This document shows positions 18,701 through 27,600 of a stretch of 64,000 nucleotides of DNA, one piece after another. Position 1 is the stretch's first letter; each line of letters starts with the position of its first letter. The notes under the pieces were generated by a model. It did not search any database, was not told where the DNA came from, and saw nothing but the letters and a program-made list of their open reading frames with translations. The translations under genes and the position numbers were made by a program. Source of the stretch: a virus; the IMG/VR virus record IMGVR_UViG_3300025073_000817, positions 1 to 64,000 of that record; one strand, 5' to 3'.

Positions 18701-20310
18701 ATTTTTTCAGTAGCAATAAATTTAACAGAAGTCAATGCCGTTCCAGGATAGGTATATCCAACTAAAGAATAGGCATTAAAATATTGCCAATAAACAGTCG
18801 CTGAATCACCATCATCCCCACCAGCATCTGGGCTTAATCTAGTAATTCTCATAGTATATCTGCCAGGAGTTTCTAAAGAATATTTTCTTGAATAATATAA
18901 AAAATTAGTATCTTTACTTGTCATTTCAAAAGAATTGTCAAGAATAGTCCATACTCCTGAGCCATATACTGATACTTCAATTTTAACCGAAACACTTCTA
19001 TCTTTAACTCCGCTATTAGTTACTTCAAAAATTCTAGATTTAAATCCTATAGTTATGCTACTGCAATCAGTAGCAGTCATAGATATTGATGGAGATACTG
19101 GATTAGCTTCTGTTAATTCTATTGGAAATGTTTCTGTAGATACTGCTTCAACAGCACTTGAAAAGTCCTCAACAGCAGTTTGGTCGTCAGTACCATATCT
19201 ATGTTCTAGCCTAACAATAGTCGGTTCTTCATCATCCTGATAATCACTTAGAGGCAAATCATTTATATAAATCTCTCTAACACCTTCTATTACACCTTCA
19301 CCCCATGCCAACAAAAGATTAAGATGTTGAGTTGTTGACGCAATACTAAAAGAATTATAATAGACATCACAACTTATATTATCATAATCTACAAATTGAA
19401 AATCTTGGTAATCATCTTGGTATCCTGTAATATTACCAAATTCATCATAAGTATTAGAATGTTCCATATAAGCCATAAGGCCCTTTACTTTAATTTCTAT
19501 TTCATATGAAGCAACATCAGGATCTAATCTATGGATTTGAAGATGTTCACCATTGTACCAAGATTGTTTGCCAACCCAATCTCCACCTTCTGGTTTATAA
19601 TTGTATTCAAACTTTAATGTAGGACCACCCCAAACTTCATCTCCATATCCTGTATCTACCATCTTTCCATTTCCGGGCATTATAAATGGTATATCAATAG
19701 AAATAATTCCTTTTGGAGCCAAAGGGTCAGCAGGGATAGCTGGAGTAACAGTAAATGTATTAGTAAAATCAACTTCAGAAGTGAGTGAAATTGTAAATGT
19801 ATCGGCACCAGCTTTCATATATTTACGGTCATGGACCATAGGGGTTTCGATATATGAGCCAATAACAGCAGGAACTACTTGGATTGTGCCAAAATTTAAC
19901 TGAATAGGATCCCCTTCTTCCATTATTACATTTTTATCAAAACCATATGTTTTTGATTTCTCATTTTGCATCTCATCTAAATCTTCAGCCATCATCCTAT
20001 AAGATATATACGAAAGAATCATACTTACAATGAGAGTTACAATCGCATATATAGCCATCGCTTCAGTACCAACCGAAGGGGTTATATATATTTCATCTTC
20101 ATCATAAACTAACAAATTCATAAAAGATAAATCGTTAGGAAGAGATATATCATTTAAAACGACATCAAATCTACCTTTAAAAAAATGAGGAACTAAATCT
20201 CTTCTAATGAATAAAAAATCATTAACACAGTCAGTAATTGTCTTACCTCTTGCATTAAAATAAATCTCATCTTTTTCAAAAGGATTTGGTTTAAATATGA
20301 TCTTTGCCAT
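15709..20310 (-). CDS. Tail tip attachment protein, lambda J-like (1,533 aa)
   Basis: The N-terminal 75 residues look like the ubiquitin-like part of lambda gpI (MAKIIFKPNP, YDEDEIYITPSVG). A membrane-like helix follows at residues 85-105 (AIYAIVTLIVSMILSYI). Next comes the start of the J-type domain (EEGDPIQLNFGTIQVVPAVIGSY). The remainder is a long chain of beta domains with fibronectin-like segments near the C-terminus. I and J appear fused, since no separate I gene is present. It overlaps the K-like peptidase gene by 20 nt, as is usual in lambda-type tail operons. Host recognition and tip assembly are the expected roles. Confidence 0.8.
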   Translation of the reverse strand: MAKIIFKPNPFEKDEIYFNARGKTITDCVNDFLFIRRDLVPHFFKGRFDVVLNDISLPNDLSFMNLLVYDEDEIYITPSVGTEAMAIYAIVTLIVSMILSYISYRMMAEDLDEMQNEKSKTYGFDKNVIMEEGDPIQLNFGTIQVVPAVIGSYIETPMVHDRKYMKAGADTFTISLTSEVDFTNTFTVTPAIPADPLAPKGIISIDIPFIMPGNGKMVDTGYGDEVWGGPTLKFEYNYKPEGGDWVGKQSWYNGEHLQIHRLDPDVASYEIEIKVKGLMAYMEHSNTYDEFGNITGYQDDYQDFQFVDYDNISCDVYYNSFSIASTTQHLNLLLAWGEGVIEGVREIYINDLPLSDYQDDEEPTIVRLEHRYGTDDQTAVEDFSSAVEAVSTETFPIELTEANPVSPSISMTATDCSSITIGFKSRIFEVTNSGVKDRSVSVKIEVSVYGSGVWTILDNSFEMTSKDTNFLYYSRKYSLETPGRYTMRITRLSPDAGGDDGDSATVYWQYFNAYSLVGYTYPGTALTSVKFIATEKISGGMPTLRGVVLGIIMTVPRIQVSSETVDFCHCYYDPYSAIYRIYDDTDYTFDVACDGLTSNTETQWTSNPFWIYYNCLINEEWGYGDRVGVDKVSFSDIMTAGKWADELVIVDEGGTGKEITSALTTFTSTTVTVTGASWEVDEHKNKYVRVAMVSSPVYSSDYQIRKIVSNTSDQITVLQWSTTPTNGFTIDIVKQMKKRFSFDGTLDKFVKVVDWFKSLLFIARANPVLIGTTYSVACDKQKLLSDTIMLTAGNVLDGSFSEQMQFKKPTHYTCSYLNAADFYKRAYHGVTAPDWTILDKRYDVNYDFFGITDTAHAMKMLEYLRNKDAYCSRTAVSKGMLDSILALPSERVKFSHPRPEWGWSGRVVDAGTDANGDYLTLDAPVTIEAATVYLLYVRVNELITEYEVDESLTGIGEVTTLYITTTWSSVPTAFEDLWILVNDTDNIEAKDFTIEGLKRSNENVPEFFLLEYNDSVYSDEEVVPTEIVSGLVHKKLPALAGLDVHLDWVLDLSTHTWAPHIFLSFELDQTAAYRSKIVKGRVFGSFRDGNVASRGVTDKGYDFSFDVDQLIINYPAKTLHDKTLFVNAALINESGGVGYLMSEDVVFYIDTSWAPPIGVNTVTIDWTNTDFYKDFYSIVVYWDPAGWRLNDSLKYEPIVHWNNGDNYYNYKKYVIAWAIVSDNGIYPDLDKVNIFERDVGNILKLDGTPETDEDILNDICLKSSSIRVDNMPYGTHWICFTVAAILADGRLAIDASNSPTYGLDWDWLQVKAPGGPGNTVEDIEVTNFEVYYNAQPGLVDVTEIHWDYMLEAPDIDGFAFFVRYQPFFWGWELSTTLPSNATSFIPNTYLDLTLENKENAFNHLITIMSVWKAEGRPYCFFMISDGVKYEVIRCNLALTNPVISPPGTWVVERGMEGTTAGEFLTGASFFFSPSEYTDNTALYDIPSARSFPLPQPVRITWAVHLTMCAYKLISEAPGYLRSYYAYPEAINQG

Positions 20311-20638
20311 GACTACCTTTCCAGCGATAAATTCTTTTGATCCATTTTTTATAAAGTGAAACTTTAATTAATTTTGATCCATGCTTATTCATAGAATGAA
20401 GCATCATTCCATCGCCAATATATAATCCAATATGTTTGGTCAATCCATCTGGTGGTTCCATATATATAATGTCAAATAATCTAATATTCATTTCATCAAT
20501 TATTTCCCAATTCTCAAAGAAATTCCTATCTGTATGATTACCTATATCAATTCCATTGTCTTGGAATATTTTATGAACCAATCCAAAACAACAAAGTTGA
20601 CTATGTGGAATTCCCTTATATTTTTCTAAATCTAGCAT
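20291..20638 (-). CDS. NlpC/P60 family tail peptidase, lambda K-like (115 aa)
   Basis: Start MLDLEKYKGIPHS preferred; a TTG four codons upstream is possible. The catalytic Cys lies in LCCFGLV (C17 aligns with the usual DC-x-GLV), and the catalytic His in KHIGLYIGDG (H69), with H81 as a further candidate. This matches the NlpC/P60 fold in a minimal form without the N-terminal Mov34-like part of full-length K. Located between L-like and J-like genes, exactly where K lies in lambda. Likely cleaves host peptidoglycan during DNA entry or trims the tip complex. Confidence 0.8.
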   Translation of the reverse strand: MLDLEKYKGIPHSQLCCFGLVHKIFQDNGIDIGNHTDRNFFENWEIIDEMNIRLFDIIYMEPPDGLTKHIGLYIGDGMMLHSMNKHGSKLIKVSLYKKWIKRIYRWKGSHGKDHI

Positions 20639-20650
20639 AATTAAAACCAA

Positions 20651-21277
20651 TCAATACCATTTCTTTTTAATTTGAGGAAAGCCACCAAAATTAGGTAAGT
20701 TATCTAATTCATTACATCTACGCCAAGATCTATCACATTCAGTTTCAACTCCAACATATTTGCATCTAGTTCCACCTTCAGATAATTTAAATATAATGTA
20801 CCTACACTTGTTATGCATATACATGAACCGAGGCATGAAGTCATCAAAAATCAAAGGGTTCTTCAATGAAAATACTACATTCAGTTCATTAGTTTCAGCA
20901 GAATCTACTTCGAATTCATCTTCAATATAAGCACTAGCATCATCTAATCTATCAAGCCAGGCCATCTTTATATTTATAGTCATCTTTTTTAGAGTAGCAG
21001 AGTTATTTAGCACTGATCCCCAAATACTTCCAGTTAGATCAGGAACCACTATGGATGTCGTAGCTATAGCCCCTTCTTTTTTACTTTCTATATCTTCACG
21101 ACGTATTGAAGATTTAACATAAGTTATTCCACCAAAAGAAACATTAATATCATGTTCTGCTAAATATTCCCAAGTACCAATACTTCCAGGATCATACTTA
21201 AAAGTATAAAGATTTATACTTGCAACTTCAGCTTTATTCTTTTCTTCAATAAATCCGGCTGACGGGGCTCTAGGCAC
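20651..21277 (-). CDS. Minor tail protein L-like, probable Fe-S tail-tip protein (208 aa)
   Basis: GTG start (MPRAPSAGFIEEKN) with a GAGGT site. The N-terminal domain is beta-rich; the C-terminal domain holds four conserved-looking cysteines at 158, 172, 181 and 188 within NKCRY, TRCKYVG, ECDRSW and RRCNE, followed by NFGGFP. In lambda the L protein carries a four-cysteine iron-sulfur site in the same place. Immediately downstream of the M-like gene and upstream of the K-like peptidase. Confidence 0.8.
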   Translation of the reverse strand: MPRAPSAGFIEEKNKAEVASINLYTFKYDPGSIGTWEYLAEHDINVSFGGITYVKSSIRREDIESKKEGAIATTSIVVPDLTGSIWGSVLNNSATLKKMTINIKMAWLDRLDDASAYIEDEFEVDSAETNELNVVFSLKNPLIFDDFMPRFMYMHNKCRYIIFKLSEGGTRCKYVGVETECDRSWRRCNELDNLPNFGGFPQIKKKWY

Positions 21278-21279
21278 GG

Positions 21280-21636
21280 CTACATTACCTCGATGAGTTC
21301 TACTTCTATTCCATAAAAACCATATAGGCTCACTTCTCGACCTATTTCATCTGACGCAAATCTCATTGTTATATCTTCAGAATTATACAGATTTGGGAGA
21401 AAGTCATGCGGATTAAAAGTAAATGAATTTGCAGATCCATTTTTACTTTTAGCAAATGCCCAAATTGTAGACCTGAAATCTTCATAAATATATCTTAATT
21501 TAAATTTTCGCTTAGAATATGCCCATTGTTGCAATCTTTGTTCTGAACCATATCCAGCTTCATTGATTCTAGTCTTAAATACCCGACCTTCTCCTAGGAT
21601 AGAAACAGGTTGAGGATCTGATGGAAAATCAGCCAT
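21280..21636 (-). CDS. Minor tail protein M-like (118 aa)
   Basis: Starts MADFPSDPQPVSIL. Contains the pattern seen in M-like/DUF2460-type tail tip proteins: RKFKLRYIYEDF, FTFNPHDFLPNLYNSEDITMR, DEIGREVSLYGFYGIEVEL. It sits between the tape measure and the L-like gene, as M does in lambda. The whole protein is clearly paralogous to the C-terminal domain of the serine-linked protein at 1,618-3,504, so two gene products may bind equivalent positions on the tail tip. Confidence 0.8.
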   Translation of the reverse strand: MADFPSDPQPVSILGEGRVFKTRINEAGYGSEQRLQQWAYSKRKFKLRYIYEDFRSTIWAFAKSKNGSANSFTFNPHDFLPNLYNSEDITMRFASDEIGREVSLYGFYGIEVELIEVM

Positions 21637-21639
21637 GAC

Positions 21640-24600
21640 TTATCCTTTCAAACCCTTTCGAGAAATACCATCATTGCGATAATCATGAACAACAGCCGCT
21701 CCAAATATACCAGAATGTTTTTTAGCAAATGAACTAAATGAGGCCGCATCCATTGCTTGAATATGAAAATGATTTTCAATTATAGTTGTTGGTTGTGATT
21801 CTTCACCATCAGAAGTTGAAACGGTAGTTTTGCTAATTCCGCCAACAGAACCACCATCTTGCATTTTTTTGATATCTTTTCTACGAAGCCGCTCCATTAG
21901 ATCAGCTCCGTAGTAATCTACTGAATCTTTAGGCATCATGTACTCACCATCAGAACCGAGAATTAAAATAGAATCCCTACCTTTTATTCCTCCTCTAAGA
22001 ATACCACCTCCGGCCATTTCAACAGGAGTACCACCCCCTCCAAAAGAATAATTAAAATTAGCACCATATTCGGAACCTCCAGCACTTCCAGCAACCATTC
22101 CCATAGCCTTTTTTAATACATAGATGAACAACAATTTCATGCCATAAGCTGTTAATTCCTTTCCAGCTTCTTGCAATGTAGATGCTAGAATTTGTTTATA
22201 TCCTTCTAAGCCATCCTTACTGCCTTGAACAAATTGCATTGTCATGTCAGTCATCATACCAGTAGTCATATCTATTGCTGATCTAGTACCATCTGTAACC
22301 GCTTTTGAAATATTTTCAACCTCCAACCAAGACCCATAAGTTCCAGCCTTAAGAGACGTATAGAACCAATCAAATTGTCCTTCAGTTTCTTTGAATCCTC
22401 TATATTCTGCTTCAGCCTGTTTTTGTAATCTTTCTAATGTGAGATTAAGAATTTTATTCTCCAAATCAACTCTTGATTCATACTCACGACGAGCCATATC
22501 TGATTTGAAATCAGCTAGAATTCTTACTTTATCAGTCTCATTAATCAATCCACGGGCAATCATATCTTGAAGAGTTTTCTCAAGTTGCAATCTTTCTGCC
22601 ATTTGCTGTAAAATAAATCCTTGAGTGGCAAATGATCTTCCATAGAGAACATCACCATACTCTATCAAGTCATTTGATAATTTAATTACCATATTAAATT
22701 TTTCTTGAGCTTGCCTAATTCTTTCTTGAATTGTTAGTCTTTCAGTTTCTACTTGATTTGTTTCTTTACGTTGTTTTAATTCTTTCTTCAACCTATCAAT
22801 TTCTTTTTCATAATATTCTATACTCTTAGAAATAGCATCAATCCTCTTAACTTCATCTTCACTTAAAGTAGAAAGCACTAATTTTAAATTTTCAATAGCC
22901 CTACTTTGTTCGTTTATTTTATCAACAATGGCCGTTACTTCATTCTTACGATCAGACATATCTTTAGCAACCACTTCTTCAACAGTATGATATTCTTTCA
23001 TTCTATATTGGAGATCTTGCATTGATTTTTCATGTGATAATGCTGATTTATTCTCCCTATCTAACATTTGACGCATTACATCTTTTTTAGCAAGATCAGC
23101 TTCTCTATTAGCCAGTTCCTCAATTAAATATTGATATCTCGTAATTTGAACCATTCTTTTATCAAAATAATCCCCCACTGATTTAGCACCTACAGATTCA
23201 CCAAACATTTCAAATGTCTTTTGTTTAATATCATCAGTGGCTTTAACCCAATCAAGAACAAAATCTTCAACCATTTTCTTAGCTTGTCTTTGTTTCTCAA
23301 TAGCTTCAGCATCTGCGGAAAAAAGTATTTTAACAAGATTATCTTGAACGAAACCAGATATGGTCTTATCAATATTTCTTTCAGTAGTATAAATTAAATC
23401 TTCAAAAGATTTATTTAGTGTACGAGATGAATTTTCAACTTCTTTAGTTGTAACTCCCAATTTAACCATAGCATCTTTATATTTTTCTATTAAACCAATT
23501 AAATCTTTATAAACACCTTCAGTCTTGCCTTGTTCTCTTAAATATTCTGCTAAATTACCAATATCATCAGTGCTAACACTAATTCCCCACCCTTCTGTTT
23601 CCTTGCCAATTTTTCTTTTGAGCTCTTTAATATCTCTTTTCAATCTAGTTATAGGACCTGTTTCTCCAATAGCTATTTCTTCAGCAATTAGAGATCCAAA
23701 TTCTTTTCCTGACTCCTTAGCCCAATTTCTTGCAGTATTCAACAAATCTATAATACCTTTTGACGATTTTTGTGCTTCTTCGAAAACCTTACCACCTAAA
23801 TCTTTTCCGGCCTCGGCAGCTAGTTTCTTAAGATTTTGAATTATGAAGGTAAACTTCATATTAAAATCACTTAATAATTTGTCAGCCAGTTCTCTAAAAG
23901 CAGGATCTTCACGCATTGACTTTAATTTTTCTTTCATAATAGTAAGGGCTGATAGCATTTGAGTAGCAAATTCTCTACTAGCCTTAGCTGTTTTCTTAAT
24001 GTCCGGAGCTTGACCTATCCCAAATAAAGCTCCTGAATCTTTAAAACCTAATTTTGACGACATTTCAATTTGTTTCCTAACCTTATCTAATTCATCACCA
24101 GTTTCTTTTATCTTTTTTGGCATATCTTTAAACATGCTTTTCATATCTTCTTCAATATCATACAACATATTTTCTTTTCTTAATTTTAATGTATCCTCAA
24201 GAGTTTTCTTATAAGCCTTCGAAGCTTCATCTAATCCTTTGACGGAGTTAATTTTATTCTGAAGAGCATCTATTTCTTGTTTATGAACATCTATTGCTTG
24301 CGTCATTTTATTTATTGATTCAGTATATTCTTTATTAGTTACAATTAACCAATCAATAAATTTGTAGATAACATAAGCTCCTAACAATGACAAAAATATA
24401 GTAAAAGCCCCAACGGAACCCATAACAGCAATGGCTAATGAATCATAAGCATATCTTAATTTGGATATATTCGTCGTCATCTTAGAGACTCCAGCAATTT
24501 GAAATGGAGACCCAAGTGCAGAAAACCCACTTTTTAGGTTAATTATTCTTTCATTGAATTTGCCAACCACATCATAATAGGTTTGCCAATCCCTAGTGCC

Positions 24601-27600
24601 TCTTGCAAATCTATTCCTAAGACCACCAATAATAGAAGTTAAAACAAGAAATGCAGAAGATAATCCAACAACATTTAGTGCAACTCCACCAATTGCTTTA
24701 GGCCATTCTGCCTTCATTGAACTGAACTCATATCCAACTAATGACACTCCAGTGGCGGTAATCTGCATAATTTTCACTAGAGGTTCAAAACCTTCTCTAA
24801 TTAATGCCGCTAAGGTTTGTTTCATCCTACCAAAAGCTACATCAGGCTTATCCAACATAACTTGCGCCATTCTTTCAGCAGAATCTACAGAAGTATCTTT
24901 AAGCCTTTGAATATCTTCATCAACTTTATTAATATTTCTAACTAATGAAATAAATCCCTTAGCTCCTATTATTCCCATTCTATCAAAAACATCACCAACC
25001 TGACTTATACTCAGGGCTCCTTTATCCATTCTTGTACCAATTTCTCTAAGTATTTCTATTAAATTAAGAGGAGCTTCTGGATCCATAGCTACGCCAAAAG
25101 CCTTTGCAAACGCAACTGGACTATCTGAAATTTTAGCTAACATCCTTTGCACGGAACGGCCAGCCATACCAGATCTAATTAAATGATCATTTAATACACC
25201 AAGAATTGATGACATTTCTAGAAATGTTAGGTTACTAGCCTTACCCATAGCCATTAAATGTTGATAACCATCTCTTAATTCATTTAATTCAACCTGATGA
25301 ATATCAAATGTTGCAATTAAGATGTCATTTATATATTTAAATTTTTCTTCAAGAGTGGTAGCTCCTTTAATACTTTCTGCGAAATTATTATACACAGAAG
25401 CTGTTAATTTAGTCATAGATTGAGCTTCATCTTCTGAAGCTACAATAGCATCCATTGTAGAATTTAACGCTGCAACACTTTCTTTTGCATTTAACCCTGC
25501 ACTTCCTAACTGATAAAGAGCCTCGCTTATATTTTCAATACCCTGCCCATATTTCAGCATAGCAGTTGTTGAAGCGCCACTAAACATATTAAATATTTCA
25601 GCTTGAGCCATGCCTTCTTGCCTAGCAGTCCTCATTGCCCGAGCCAATTCATGCTGTACTGTAACTACTGACATTAAAGCATCTTTAAAACCACGAATTG
25701 CTCCAAACATTACACCATATCCAAGAACCCATGCTGCTTGCGATCGCATCATGTCTTGGAATCCCTTTAAGGTAGTACGAATATCTCCTCTGAAGTGCTC
25801 AGCAGTTCTTTCAGATTCAAGTCTTTGAACTTGTTGTAACTTCCTTAATTTATCCTCATATCCACTTAATGAATTATATATTGCGTTATAACTTCTCGAA
25901 AGAATATCAAGTTCCTTAGCTTTTTTCATATATATTGCAGATGATTTACCTTCTTCTATTTCTATCTTTTTAAGTTTAAGCTCATATCTAGACATCAATT
26001 CTTCTTGTACTTTCCTTTTGGCATTTAATTCATTAATATAATCAGTAACAGCTCTAATTGTTGTAGCCATCCTTCCAGGTTCAAGGCCAAATGCTTTTGA
26101 CGGATCTGTAAATCCAAATTTAGAAGTTATACCTCCCCATTTCTGATTAATTTCATTAACAAACCCACTAGTATCTTTTATCATAGTTTGAAAACTACCA
26201 CCACCAGGAAGTTGCGATTTAAGGGCAACAGTTCTCTGCCTCTCAATGGCTTGAGTAATTCTTTGTATTGCTTGTTCAGCAGTTCCTATCTTAGAAGGTG
26301 CCCTAGCAAATTCTTCATCTACTTCTCTCAATATTTTAAAAAATTCTTTCAATTCTTCTGTTGATTTTTCTGTAGATAATTTAAATTCATCACTACCATT
26401 AGCTCCGGCAATAAGAGCATGGGTAAATTCCTTATAATCTTTTTCAGCTATGCCTATTTGCACATCAAATTCTCTCATTTTCAAAGCAAGAACTTTTAAC
26501 TTTTTACTAGTATCTCCAGCTCCAACCTTAGACATTGTGGCATAAAAATCTTCTACGGTTCCAGTTTTAACTCCTGAAGCATTTCTATTTGTAGATTCTC
26601 CTAATTCATATTTTGCTCTAGACAACAGATTATTTCTCTTCTCAATTAGAGTATTTATTTTCTCATAATTCTTAGCGACAGCTCCACCTATATTATTAAA
26701 TCTTTCAAATTGTGCAAATACTCTATCTTGAACAGAAGCTCCACCCTCTTGTACAATGAAAAATTTACCAAAAGTTGTTGCTATGCTAGATATGATATTT
26801 GAATATTGAGTCATCCTAGCTGAAGTAATATCAGTCTTTTCACCTAACATCTCTTGTCTGTAATATGCCGAGGTCAATGCTTCTGTAAATTTTGATGTTG
26901 CAAGTGCAGCATCTCTTTTAACCATCTGTAATCTTTCAATTACAGTTGACATATTATCATATATAACAACAATTCTATTTAATCGTTCAGGGTCTTCACT
27001 TATTGGGCCACCTCCTCCAGCTCCACCAGCAGCTCCTCCTCCAATTGCCGCAACTGAAGCTACTTTAGTTTGAGCAGAAGCTCTACTACTTTTTTCAAGA
27101 GAATTCAATCTCTGTTTAATAGCTTCTAATTCTTTATTTCTAGCTATGAGTTGATCCATTAACTTAACTTGTTCTTCTGTAAGTTTACTATTTTCTTTAG
27201 CAAGTTCATTTTCTTTTTGAAAACTTTCAGCAACTCCTTTAACCTCAGTGGCAGACACATCCATCCCACTAGGGGAGAAAGTTCCAGTTCTAGTTGCTCC
27301 TATTAATGATTTTACCTTGCCAATAGGAACACCTAATTGTCTCGCAGTTCCTATTTGGTAGATCATCTGTTGTAAAACAGTGTACATGCCTTTTGGATCG
27401 GCATATCCTGTTTTCCAATCAATAATTAATTTTTCAAATTGCTTGCCAAAATCAACCAGCAAATCTAAGGTTCCTGTTATGGCTAATCCTCTTTGTTTCA
27501 AAGTAGTCATGAATTCTTTAAATTGACTTTTATCTCCTATAACTGTTCGCATTTGCTTAATAGTTGTTCTCAAATATCTCTGGGCTGATTCTTTCAGTTC

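Noticed and set aside
20291-20638. Main lysis endolysin
   Set aside because: The NlpC/P60 protein sits between L-like and J-like tail genes and is minimal in size, so a tail peptidase is far more likely; no dedicated endolysin is seen.
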